Notes: generated from the letters alone by a model not told the origin. A stretch of 20,386 nucleotides of DNA from Candidatus Bathyarchaeota archaeon (GCA_026014515.1 JAOZIG010000308.1:1-20386); one strand, 5' to 3'; positions 13,276 through 20,331 are shown, numbered from the stretch's first letter. Made by a program: numbers and translations.

Positions 13276-14847
13276 ATGCAGTCCGCAGAGATAGTGATAA
13301 AAAACGGCAGAGTTCTCGACGGCAGTGGTAACCCATGGTTCTACGCAGACATCGCTGTAACAGATGATACCATAACGTACATTGGGAAAGATGTCAAGGG
13401 AGAAAAGACCATCAACGCTGAGGGACTGATGGTTGCACCCGGCTTCATAGACATCCACAGCCACAGTGACTTACCGTTACTGAGTGACCCAAGGGGCATG
13501 AGCAAGATCACCCAAGGAGTCACAACAGAAGTAATAGGTAACTGCGGATCAAGCGCAGCCCCAATGAACAAACGCCTCCAAGATTATAGAAACAAGTATG
13601 CACGAAGCCAGACAGCTGAAGGATTTGTCTATGACTGGACGGACCTAGACTCGTACATCAAACGAGTAGAGCAACAAGGAGTTGCGCTTAACATTGCACC
13701 CTTAACAGGGCATAGTACCATACGCCAGAACGTGATGCTAGACGATAATAGGGCCCCAAGTGACACTGAGCTAAACCAGATGAAACAGCTTCTACGAAAC
13801 AGCCTAAAAAAAGGCGCATGGGGTCTCAGCAGCGGACTCATCTACACCCCCAGTCAGTACGCGGAGACCGATGAACTCATAGAACTAGCCAAGGAACTCA
13901 AACCCTTTGATGCATTATACGCGAGCCACATCAGAGGAGAAGGCGCCACAGTAATACCAGCCATCAAAGAAGCCATAGAGATCGGGGAAAAAGCTATGGT
14001 ACGTGTACAGATCAGCCACTTCAAGGTCTGTGGAGCCAAGAACTGGGGCATCAGCGACAAGACACTGCAACTGGTGATTGATGCAAGAGAAAGTGGAATC
14101 GATGTAGACTTTGACCAGTACCCATACACAGCCTCCAGCACAGGACTCGCATCCATCCTACCACCATGGGTACATGAAGGAGGCATGGACAAGCTACTTG
14201 AACGCATCAAATCCAAGGAAATCAGAGACAGGGTTAGAGCAGAGCCAGTTGAGGAGATGGAGGACTGGAGCAGGTTGATGGTGGTCCACGCTAAAAATAA
14301 CTCAGATTATGAGGGATTGAATCTTCTAGAGATCGCGGACAAGGAGCAGAAGACGCCTCTGGACGCCATGTGTGATCTGTTGCTTGAAGAGAAGGGGCAG
14401 GTTATGATTGTATTATTCGAGATAGATGAGGCTGATGTACGACGCATAATGAGGAGCCACCTTGGAATGGTGGGCAGCGACGGCAGAGCAGTCTCACCTG
14501 AAAGCATCCCCGGTAAAGTCCACCCCAGATACTATGGCACATTCACCAGAGCACTAGGACACTATGTACGAGAAGGAGTACTACCCCTTCAACACGCGGT
14601 ACGAAGAATGACCAGCGCACCAGCGAGACGCCTAGGATTACAGGACCGAGGACTCATCAGAGAGGGATACAAGGCGGATATTACTGTCTTTGACCCTGTG
14701 AATGTGGTGGATAAGGCATCATTTACTGATCCTCATCAGTACTCGGAGGGAACCGAGTACGTTTTAGTGAACGGGTTGCCTATAATCGAGAAGGGAGTTT
14801 ATACAGACAGGTATCCGGGCAAGGTTCTCCGTAAGAACCTCTCTTAA
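13276..14847 (+). CDS. N-acyl-D-amino-acid deacylase family amidohydrolase, copy 1
   Basis: A 523-residue metal-dependent amidohydrolase of the D-aminoacylase group (COG3653). Expected metal and catalytic residues are all present with the spacing of known D-aminoacylase: His61 and His63 (DIHSHSD), Cys90 (GNCG), His218 (ASHIRGEG), His248 (QISHFK) and Asp402 (GSDG). The C-terminal part YYGTFTRALGHYVREG, LPLQHAVRRMT and GLIREGYKADITVFDP is typical. The family hydrolyses N-acyl-D-amino acids to D-amino acid and carboxylate; some members cleave other N-acyl or dipeptide-like substrates. No signal peptide, so it is cytoplasmic. ATG start, 31 bases after the glycosidase-like gene. Third-position base use switches to G/T-rich around 14230-14440. 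Confidence 0.9.
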   Translation: MQSAEIVIKNGRVLDGSGNPWFYADIAVTDDTITYIGKDVKGEKTINAEGLMVAPGFIDIHSHSDLPLLSDPRGMSKITQGVTTEVIGNCGSSAAPMNKRLQDYRNKYARSQTAEGFVYDWTDLDSYIKRVEQQGVALNIAPLTGHSTIRQNVMLDDNRAPSDTELNQMKQLLRNSLKKGAWGLSSGLIYTPSQYAETDELIELAKELKPFDALYASHIRGEGATVIPAIKEAIEIGEKAMVRVQISHFKVCGAKNWGISDKTLQLVIDARESGIDVDFDQYPYTASSTGLASILPPWVHEGGMDKLLERIKSKEIRDRVRAEPVEEMEDWSRLMVVHAKNNSDYEGLNLLEIADKEQKTPLDAMCDLLLEEKGQVMIVLFEIDEADVRRIMRSHLGMVGSDGRAVSPESIPGKVHPRYYGTFTRALGHYVREGVLPLQHAVRRMTSAPARRLGLQDRGLIREGYKADITVFDPVNVVDKASFTDPHQYSEGTEYVLVNGLPIIEKGVYTDRYPGKVLRKNLS

Positions 14848-14889
14848 ACCCTTTATCCGTAAAGCACCATTCATTTTCTGTGAAACTGT

Positions 14890-16455
14890 TTGGGTTATGA
14901 TATTGTAATCAAGAATGGACGGGTGCTTGACGGCACAGGAAATCCATGGTTCTACGCTGATATCGGTGTAGAGAAAGGGAAAATCGCGGAGATTGGAATG
15001 ATTGATGACGCTGGGAAAGTGATTGATGCATCGGGGCACATTGTTGCACCGGGATTCATAGACATCCACAGCCACAGCGACCTTCCCATACTGATTGACC
15101 CCATGGCGCAGAGCAAGATTAGACAAGGTGTCACCACGGAGGTAATCGGTCAATGCGGAAACTCGGCTGCACCCATGAATACTTGGGTCAGGGATTACAG
15201 GAACAAGTACAACAGGAATCAGGTGCCTGATGATTTTGAGCTAAACTGGAGCACCATGAAAAGCTACATGGACCTAGTAGACAAACAAGGCTCAGCGGTA
15301 AACATCGCCCCAGTAGTAGGACATGGTACAGTACGCATGAACATAATGGGTTACGAGAACAGGGAGCCAACAAGCGCTGAACTGGATGATATGCGGGGCT
15401 TGGTGCGTGAAGCCATGAGTGATGGGGCTTGGGGTATGAGCACTGGACTCATCTACCCACCTAGCGTCTACGGAAAGCAGTCTGAGATAACAGAGCTAGC
15501 CAAGGTAGTCAACGAGTTTGACGGCGTCTACTTCAGCCACATCAGAGGCGAAGGCGACACATTACTCGAAGCAGTAACAGAGGCATGCGAGATAGGCAGA
15601 GACAGCAACACAAGAGTCCAGATCGCCCACTTCAAAGCGAGCGGCAGAAACAACTGGGGAAAAACCAAGGACAGCTTAGCACTTGTAGCACGATACAGAG
15701 ATGAAGGCGTCGAGGTTACCTTTGACCAGTACCCATACATCGCTTCAAGCACAGGTCTCGCATCACTGCTACCTCACTGGAGCCACGAGGGAGGAGCATC
15801 CAAACTCATGGAATACCTAGGTGACCCAGCTATGCGTGAGAAAATGGCGGCTGACATGAATATTCGCTACAGCTGGGACGGGTTATTGGTCACCAACGCA
15901 AAGAACAATCCACAGTACAACGGCAAGAACCTACAACAGGTAGCCGAGATGATGGATAAAGAGCCGTTGACAGCCTACTTTGATTTGCTTGAGATGGAGA
16001 ACACACAGGTTCCCAGCGTCATGTTTGGCATGAACGAGGAAGATGTACGCAGAGTCATGCAGAGCCCCTTTATGATGGTGGGAAGCGATGGCTCAGCCAT
16101 AGCCCCAGAAGGCATCTGGGAGAAAAACGTACCCCACCCCAGACTCTATGGTACATTCCCAAGAGTAATCGGCTACTATGTACGGGAAGGCGTTCTACCA
16201 TTACAGGAGGCGGTCCGCAAGATGACTGGGGCACCTGCCCAGAAACTAGGCTTCAAGGATAGGGGACTCATCAAGAAAGGCATGAATGCAGACATCACGG
16301 TGTTTGACCCTGAGAAGGTTGAGGATGTGGCTACATTCACTGATCCCCAGCGATACGCGGCTGGAATACCCTATGTGATCGTGAACGGAGAGGTTGTGAT
16401 AGAGAAAAACGAGCACACCGGGAACCTACCCGGAAAAGCTCTGAGGAAGAAGTAA
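14890..16455 (+). CDS. N-acyl-D-amino-acid deacylase family amidohydrolase, copy 2
   Basis: A 521-residue paralogue of the preceding gene, colinear through most of its length (both begin IVIKNGRVLDG.GNPWFYADI). Metal-site residues are conserved: His60, His62, Cys89 (GQCG), His217 (FSHIRGEG), His247 (QIAHFK) and Asp400 (GSDG). Differences concentrate around residues 300-390, the region before the catalytic Asp, which suggests different acyl or side-chain preference. The start is a TTG at 14890 (reads LGYDIVIKNG, initiated as Met), chosen because it aligns with the N-terminus of copy 1. A CTTTATCCGTAAAG stretch about 30 bases upstream may be a promoter. The gene runs convergently into the Lrp gene, with a hairpin across both stop codons. 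Confidence 0.9.
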   Translation: MGYDIVIKNGRVLDGTGNPWFYADIGVEKGKIAEIGMIDDAGKVIDASGHIVAPGFIDIHSHSDLPILIDPMAQSKIRQGVTTEVIGQCGNSAAPMNTWVRDYRNKYNRNQVPDDFELNWSTMKSYMDLVDKQGSAVNIAPVVGHGTVRMNIMGYENREPTSAELDDMRGLVREAMSDGAWGMSTGLIYPPSVYGKQSEITELAKVVNEFDGVYFSHIRGEGDTLLEAVTEACEIGRDSNTRVQIAHFKASGRNNWGKTKDSLALVARYRDEGVEVTFDQYPYIASSTGLASLLPHWSHEGGASKLMEYLGDPAMREKMAADMNIRYSWDGLLVTNAKNNPQYNGKNLQQVAEMMDKEPLTAYFDLLEMENTQVPSVMFGMNEEDVRRVMQSPFMMVGSDGSAIAPEGIWEKNVPHPRLYGTFPRVIGYYVREGVLPLQEAVRKMTGAPAQKLGFKDRGLIKKGMNADITVFDPEKVEDVATFTDPQRYAAGIPYVIVNGEVVIEKNEHTGNLPGKALRKK

Positions 16456-16470
16456 CCTCATTAGAGGTTA
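16453..16470. terminator. Hairpin over convergent stops (amidohydrolase/lrp)
   Basis: TAACCTC (16453-16459), tetraloop ATTA, GAGGTTA (16464-16470): a perfect 7-bp stem that includes the TAA of the amidohydrolase and touches the TAA of the opposite Lrp gene. Likely a two-way transcript end. Confidence 0.55.
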
Positions 16471-16916
16471 TTTATCATCCTAAAGTCTTCTTTTACAGTG
16501 TTTAGGACAACATGGGTGTTTGTACGCTCCACATAGTCCATACCAAGCAGGTCTTTTGGGAACTCACTGAGCTCACGCCTGTTCCTAAACTTGGCGACAA
16601 CCACGCTATCGATCTCACCTGTAACATCGTATACAGCGCAGACATAGGGTAGCTTGGCGATCTCCTCTTGGGTCTCTATGAGCTTTCCCCGACTTACTGT
16701 GACTTCCATGATGACTGTGAGCTCAAAGCCTAGTCTCTCAAAGTCCAGCATCACAGTGTAGTCAGTGATTACGCCTGCGGATTCAAGGCGCTGTACATGG
16801 TTGATGACTGTGGCGGCAGATACACCTATGGCTTTAGCTAGTTCTCGACTACTCCTGTTGGAGTTGATAAGAAGCTCGGCTAGTAGTTTTTTATCTATCT
16901 CGTCTAGTGCGAACAT
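16461..16916 (-). CDS. Lrp/AsnC family transcriptional regulator
   Basis: A 151-residue Lrp/AsnC protein. The N-terminal helix-turn-helix is LDEIDKKLLAELLINSNRSSRELAKAIGVSAATVINHVQRLESAGVITDYTVMLD (about 3-57), followed by a RAM ligand-binding/oligomerisation domain (ELTVIMEVTVSRG, VCAVYDVTGEIDSVVVAKF, ERTNTHVVLNTVKED). Such proteins sense amino acids and form dimers or octamers that bind DNA. The ATG at 16914-16916 is preferred over a GTG at 16925 because GTGAT precedes it at about 5 bases. It is divergent from glutamine synthetase, with a 287-base shared region containing several dyad repeats, so autoregulation and control of glnA are plausible (inference). An AT-rich box (TTAATATACAATAG on the minus strand) is just upstream. 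Confidence 0.92.
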   Translation of the reverse strand: MFALDEIDKKLLAELLINSNRSSRELAKAIGVSAATVINHVQRLESAGVITDYTVMLDFERLGFELTVIMEVTVSRGKLIETQEEIAKLPYVCAVYDVTGEIDSVVVAKFRNRRELSEFPKDLLGMDYVERTNTHVVLNTVKEDFRMINNL

Positions 16917-16962
16917 TTTGATCACTATTGTATATTAATTTGATAAATGGCTAAACACTTGT

Positions 16963-16974
16963 ATAAGAACTTAT
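16963..16974. promoter_or_regulatory. Short dyad in the lrp promoter region
   Basis: ATAAGAACTTAT has 5-bp arms with a 2-base centre, about 50 bases before the lrp start. It overlaps AT-rich sequence where the lrp promoter should be. A possible autoregulatory site; short enough to be chance. Confidence 0.25.
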
Positions 16975-16983
16975 CTCCATTAT

Positions 16984-17019
16984 TCGTACACGTATAGTGT
17001 TTACATGGTTTCGTATACG
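16984..17019. repeat. Paired TCGTAYACG direct repeats between lrp and glnA
   Basis: TCGTACACG (16984-16992) and TCGTATACG (17011-17019) differ at one base and are 27 bases apart. The second contains the palindrome CGTATACG. They lie upstream of the glnA box A and behind the lrp promoter, where a regulator could act on both genes. Confidence 0.4.
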
Positions 17020-17071
17020 CCCGTATTCCCCCGCAAACATAGTTTGGACAAAGTCGCTTATCACACCGGGT

Positions 17072-17091
17072 TTTTCGCGAAAATTTATACG
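17072..17091 (+). promoter_or_regulatory. glnA promoter: TTTTCGCGAAAA palindrome abutting a TATA box
   Basis: A perfect 12-bp palindrome TTTTCGCGAAAA (17072-17083) runs directly into TTTATACG (17084-17091), a box A candidate. The palindrome occupies the position of the TFB-recognition element. Transcription would start near 17113 and leave a leader of about 90 bases. Further AT-rich boxes at 17131-17148 and 17169-17177 are possible alternatives. Confidence 0.5.
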
Positions 17092-17203
17092 TTTATGTTA
17101 AGACCGATGAACAGGTGATAGACTGAGATAAGCTATACTATACATTTGTTTAGCCCTAGAGGAGTAAGAGATATATTTGTGAATAAGGGATGGGAGGGAT
17201 ATT

Positions 17204-18586
17204 ATGGTTTCCAGTGAATTAACAAACGGAGAATCCGTGAAAACAATAATGGACAAGGTCAAACGACACGACATCAAATACGTCAGACTCATCGTCATTG
17301 ACCCCCACGGCGCACCAAGAGCAATGCTCATCCCAGAATACCAAGTAAGGGACAGCCTCGAAAACGGCACAGCCTTCGACGGAAGCAGCATCCCAGGATT
17401 CGCAGACGTAAACCAGAGCGACCTCAACCTGCACCCAGACCCATCAACATTCATAGTTCCAATGTGGGAGACACCCGGCATAGCGGTCATGTTCTGCTAT
17501 GTCAGCAACCCCGATGGTACAGCGTTCGCAGGTGACCCTCGTGGCTTGTTGAAGAGGGCTGTTGATGAGCTTGAAAAGAAGGGATATGGGTTCAACACTG
17601 GCCCAGAGCTAGAGTACATGTATGTAATTGATGACGAAGGCAAGGTAGCGCCATTTGGTAAGGGCGGCTACTTTGATGCACCACCACTGGACCCCACAGA
17701 GGACGTGAAACTTGAGACACTGATGTGTCTTGAGGCAGCTGGGTTCCAGATAGACCGGGTTCACCACGAGGTAGCTGAGGGACAACAAGAGATCAACTTC
17801 AGGTACAACGATGCCTTGAAGACAGCTGACAATGTCATCCTCTACAAGCTTGCAGTCAAGACCATCGCCCAGAAACATGGAACCACGGCTACATTCATGC
17901 CCAAGCCATTCTGGGGGGTAAACGGTAGCGGATGCCACATACACCAAAGCGTCATCGAGCTAGACACAGGAAACAACATCTTCAGCGACCCAGACACAGA
18001 GTTTGGACTCAGCGAAACCGCTGTCCATTATATTGGTGGATTACTGAAACACGCTAGCGCAATGAGCATGATTGTCACACCACTAGTAAACAGCTACAAA
18101 CGTCTGGTACCTCACTACGAGGCACCAGTCTATGTTGCATGGGGCTACGCCAACAGAAGCGCCCTAGTCAGAGTCCCATTGGCCCCCGGCGAGAAAAACA
18201 CAGTAACACGACTGGAGTACAGACACCCTGATCCAAGCTGCAACCCATACCTAGCATCAGTCATGCTATTGAAAGCAGGATGGGAAGGAATCGAGAAGAA
18301 AATCGAGCCCGCATCAGACATACAGGACAACATCTATGAGATGAGTAAGAAACAGCTCAAGGACAACGATGTAACATTCCTACCAGAGCATCTAGGCGAA
18401 GCCGTAGAATGTTTTGAGGAGGATACATCGATGAAGGAGATTCTCGGAGACTTCCTCTTTGAGAACTTGATGGAGTTGAAGCGTGAGGAATTTAATTCAT
18501 ATATGGATTTCACTGGTGTAGAATGGGCTGCTAGCAGACCCAAGATCACATCATGGGAATACGAACGCTACCTAACGAGAGCATAG
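17204..18586 (+). CDS. glnA: Glutamine synthetase, type I
   Basis: A 460-residue GSI enzyme making glutamine from glutamate, ammonia and ATP, a cytoplasmic dodecamer in this family. N-terminal beta-grasp region: FDGSSIPGFADVNQSDLNLHPD (58-79). Catalytic metal and substrate residues: Glu135 and Glu137 (GPELEYMY), Glu189 (HHEV), Glu196 (GQQEINFR), His245 (GSGCHIHQS), Glu306 (PHYEAP), Arg318 (ANRSALVRVP), Glu338 and Arg340 (LEYRHPD). The length and lack of a long insert fit the archaeal, non-adenylylated GSI-alpha type rather than GSI-beta. The ATG has a strong GGGAGGGAT ribosome site (17192-17200). Divergent from an Lrp regulator and convergent with a TrmB-like gene. Its role is ammonia assimilation; here it would also recapture ammonia from amino acid breakdown. 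Confidence 0.97.
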   Translation: MVSSELTNGESVKTIMDKVKRHDIKYVRLIVIDPHGAPRAMLIPEYQVRDSLENGTAFDGSSIPGFADVNQSDLNLHPDPSTFIVPMWETPGIAVMFCYVSNPDGTAFAGDPRGLLKRAVDELEKKGYGFNTGPELEYMYVIDDEGKVAPFGKGGYFDAPPLDPTEDVKLETLMCLEAAGFQIDRVHHEVAEGQQEINFRYNDALKTADNVILYKLAVKTIAQKHGTTATFMPKPFWGVNGSGCHIHQSVIELDTGNNIFSDPDTEFGLSETAVHYIGGLLKHASAMSMIVTPLVNSYKRLVPHYEAPVYVAWGYANRSALVRVPLAPGEKNTVTRLEYRHPDPSCNPYLASVMLLKAGWEGIEKKIEPASDIQDNIYEMSKKQLKDNDVTFLPEHLGEAVECFEEDTSMKEILGDFLFENLMELKREEFNSYMDFTGVEWAASRPKITSWEYERYLTRA

Positions 18587-18592
18587 GCTCTC
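18577..18592. terminator. Hairpin over convergent stops (glnA/TrmB-like)
   Basis: GAGAGC (18577-18582), tetraloop ATAG, GCTCTC (18587-18592): a perfect 6-bp stem that holds the glnA stop TAG in its loop and reaches the TGA of the opposite gene. Likely a two-way transcript end. Confidence 0.5.
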
Positions 18593-18989
18593 AATCATCA
18601 AACTCACAGTTTATCTGCTTTATTTTCTCCGGAAAAGACTCTATCTCTGTCTGCATCTTGTTGTACCATTGTTCTAGGTTCATCTGGATGGTCCATTTGA
18701 TGCGTTCAGGGGGAACAGGCTTGTACACGTACTTGTAGCCGCCTAAACCGATGAGTTCCTCTTCCCGAGTGGCTAGTCCTTTCTCGACTAGGTTCTGTAG
18801 TATGCGTTGGGCGGTTGATCTGCTTTTTCTCAGTATTTCTGTGGCTTCTTGTATGGTGACTGGTCCCTTGTTTGCTAGGATGCAGTAGGCTTGGATTTCT
18901 GTGCTTTTGATGCCTAGGGTGCATTTTATGATCTCTTGTGGGCTTAGCTGGTCTCTGTTTAGTAGGTTCATTATATCGATTAGACTCAT
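18591..18989 (-). CDS. Winged-helix transcriptional regulator, TrmB-like
   Basis: A 132-residue protein with a TrmB-type N-terminal DNA-binding domain: TLGIKSTEIQAYCILANKGPVTIQEATEILRKSRSTAQRILQNLVEKGLATREEELIGLGGYKYVYKPVPP (about 28-98). A helical tail ERIKWTIQMNLEQWYNKMQTEIESFPEKI follows and is probably a dimerisation coiled coil. It lacks the large sugar-binding domain of full TrmB. The ATG at 18987-18989 is preferred over a TTG at 19001 because the TATA-like TATTTAAAG lies 30 bases upstream, giving a nearly leaderless transcript. It is divergent from thioredoxin and the two promoters nearly touch, so it may control thioredoxin as well as itself (inference). Confidence 0.85.
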   Translation of the reverse strand: MSLIDIMNLLNRDQLSPQEIIKCTLGIKSTEIQAYCILANKGPVTIQEATEILRKSRSTAQRILQNLVEKGLATREEELIGLGGYKYVYKPVPPERIKWTIQMNLEQWYNKMQTEIESFPEKIKQINCEFDD

Positions 18990-19014
18990 AGGTGTGTTCA
19001 ATGATGGTGAACAT

Positions 19015-19023
19015 CTTTAAATA
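19015..19023 (-). promoter_or_regulatory. TATA box of the TrmB-like gene
   Basis: On the minus strand TATTTAAAG, centred 30 bases before the ATG at 18989. It ends only two bases from the thioredoxin box on the other strand. Confidence 0.5.
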
Positions 19024-19025
19024 CC

Positions 19026-19037
19026 TTTATATTTTAT
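19026..19037 (+). promoter_or_regulatory. TATA box of the thioredoxin gene
   Basis: TTTATATTTTAT, centred about 33 bases before the ATG at 19064. Transcription would start near 19052-19056, giving a leader of about ten bases; a GAGG at 19049-19052 may be partly outside the transcript. Confidence 0.55.
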
Positions 19038-19063
19038 CGCAAACAATCGAGGATTGAAATCAA

Positions 19064-19381
19064 ATGAGTAAACCCGTAGAAGTAAACGACGCAACATTCG
19101 ACCAGTTCGTCAAAGACAACCCCAAAGTAGTAGTAGACTGCTGGGCAGCCTGGTGCGCCCCATGCAGAATGATCGCCCCAACAATCGAGGCACTAGCAGA
19201 AGAGAAACCAGACATCAAGTTCGCAAAACTAGATGTTGACCACAACAGAGCAGTACCCATGAAGTACGGCATCATGAGCATCCCCACTCTACTCTACTTC
19301 AAAGACGGAGTACTAGTAGACAAGACCCTCGGAGCCCTACCAAAACAGGCAATCGAGGCAAGGCTAGCAAAACTAGCCTAA
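19064..19381 (+). CDS. trxA: Thioredoxin
   Basis: A 105-residue classical thioredoxin: Asp25 buried near the active site, WCAPCR with Cys31 and Cys34, cis-Pro74 in MSIPTLLYFKDG, and the C-terminal LGALPKQAIEARL helix. The usual WCGPC is WCAPC here, a common variant. It is a cytoplasmic disulfide reductase. Thioredoxin reductase is not in the window. The last bases overlap the stop of the convergent response regulator gene (shared 19378-19381) and lie in a 7-bp hairpin. Its codons are markedly A/C-ending, unlike the divergent neighbour. Confidence 0.96.
   Translation: MSKPVEVNDATFDQFVKDNPKVVVDCWAAWCAPCRMIAPTIEALAEEKPDIKFAKLDVDHNRAVPMKYGIMSIPTLLYFKDGVLVDKTLGALPKQAIEARLAKLA
19361..19379. terminator. 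Hairpin at convergent stops (thioredoxin/response regulator)
   Basis: AGGCTAG (19361-19367), loop CAAAA, CTAGCCT (19373-19379): a perfect 7-bp stem at the end of the thioredoxin coding region, followed by TTTTT at 19383-19387. For thioredoxin this is a standard hairpin-plus-T terminator, and it also lies directly past the opposing gene's stop. Confidence 0.6.
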
Positions 19382-19923
19382 TTTTTCTGACTAAGTTTTT
19401 CAGTTATTTTTAGCAACTCATCTGGACTAATAGGCTTCAGTAATATCTCATCTTTGTCTAATCCTTCCGCCACTTCACCGTCCATTGCCTCAACCTGTCC
19501 AGTGAGGAATACCACGTTCATATCCTTGTTGCGCTCTTTGAGACGTTTTCTAAGCTCAGTGCCTGTTATATCAGGAAGCCTGTAGTCAAGGATCGCCATA
19601 TCAAAATCGAACTGGCTGGCTTTCAGTAGCGCCTGATTACCTGTCTGAGCCGTCTCCACCAAGAACCCTGCATCCTCTAACAGCATCTCAAATGTGTCCG
19701 CCAAGAACTCGTCATCATCGACGATGAGAACGTGGAACATCTTTTCCTCTTGCAGCATTAGTTGTTGTTCGTGTTCATGGAGTGCCTCACTGAAGTCTGG
19801 GTGCCCTTCCAGTACCTCCACAATGGCCTCCATTCGCTCAACAAGCAGGTCCATTTTCTTCTCGTGTTCATTAAGAACGTTAATGATTAAGTCGAGTACG
19901 TCTATTTTTTCGGGGAAACTCAT
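19378..19923 (-). CDS. Receiver-domain response regulator with helical N-terminal extension
   Basis: A 181-residue protein. Residues 1-62 are helical and charged (IINVLNEHEKKMDLLVERMEAIVEVL, LHEHEQQLMLQEEK), probably a coiled coil for dimerisation or partner binding. Residues 63-180 form a CheY-like receiver: acidic pocket Asp69/Asp70 (VLIVDDDEF), phospho-acceptor Asp113 (AILDYRLPD), Thr141 (VVFLTGQ) and Lys163 (LLKPISPDEL). No DNA-binding or enzymatic output domain follows, so it signals by protein contact. No histidine kinase is in the window. The ATG at 19921-19923 is preferred over a GTG at 19932. It is convergent with thioredoxin, and a 19-base palindrome lies upstream of its promoter. 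Confidence 0.92.
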   Translation of the reverse strand: MSFPEKIDVLDLIINVLNEHEKKMDLLVERMEAIVEVLEGHPDFSEALHEHEQQLMLQEEKMFHVLIVDDDEFLADTFEMLLEDAGFLVETAQTGNQALLKASQFDFDMAILDYRLPDITGTELRKRLKERNKDMNVVFLTGQVEAMDGEVAEGLDKDEILLKPISPDELLKITEKLSQKN

Positions 19924-19993
19924 AGTGGGCACCGGAGTTACTAGATTTACTGTATACTAATATGGTATTTAGGTTTTGAGGTTACTTTTGGTG

Positions 19994-20012
19994 TATGTAT
20001 TTGAAATACATA
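19994..20012. promoter_or_regulatory. 19-base palindrome upstream of the response regulator
   Basis: TATGTATTTGAAATACATA has perfect 9-base arms around a central G. It lies about 71-89 bases before the response regulator ATG and 74 bases past the stop of the glutaredoxin-like gene. It could be an operator, upstream of a TATA-like CTAAATACC (minus strand, near 19966-19974), or a 3' hairpin of the upstream transcript. The rest of this 162-base gap is AT-rich with nothing else recognised. Confidence 0.5.
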
Positions 20013-20085
20013 TTTCATGATACATGATAATTATTGATTATAGCTAGAAAAAGTGAAGAAAAAATAGTACAGTGAGAATCTGTGA

Positions 20086-20331
20086 TTATATTCCTAGAGC
20101 AGACAAAATGGCTGAATCATCAACCACACCAGAAAAAACCATATCACCTACAAGAATAATAGGTGCATCCATTATCCTGCGCTTCATAGCCTCACCAATA
20201 TACGTCTGCAAACCAGTCTCTTCAATGGTTATCTCTGGGTGTTCCTCTGCGATCTTTTGGAGTCTTTTCTTCATAATAGCGCATTTTGGGCAGAGAGGTA
20301 CAGTGATTATGGTTACTTGGTGATTCTGCAT
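20086..20331 (-). CDS. Small glutaredoxin/thioredoxin-like protein (CPKC)
   Basis: An 81-residue thioredoxin-fold protein. Strand VTIITVP leads into the redox motif CPKC (Cys14 and Cys17), then a helix AIMKKRLQKIAEEH, strand ITIEETG, and APIILVGDMVFSG with Pro57 as the likely cis-proline. The size matches archaeal mini-glutaredoxin or redox-active disulfide proteins. It would reduce protein disulfides or transfer electrons in the cytoplasm; the partner is unknown. The ATG at 20329-20331 lies 26 bases after a TATA box, so the message is leaderless. A second redox protein about 700 bases from thioredoxin hints at a small redox cluster around the response regulator. Confidence 0.85.
   Translation of the reverse strand: MQNHQVTIITVPLCPKCAIMKKRLQKIAEEHPEITIEETGLQTYIGEAMKRRIMDAPIILVGDMVFSGVVDDSAILSALGI

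Noticed and set aside
4919..19955. Shared 11-mer ATTTACTGTAT upstream of the DUF4491 gene (4919-4929) and the response regulator (19945-19955)
   Set aside because: Both copies lie in AT-rich promoter regions close to the start codon; with only two copies, promoter-like composition or chance explains it.
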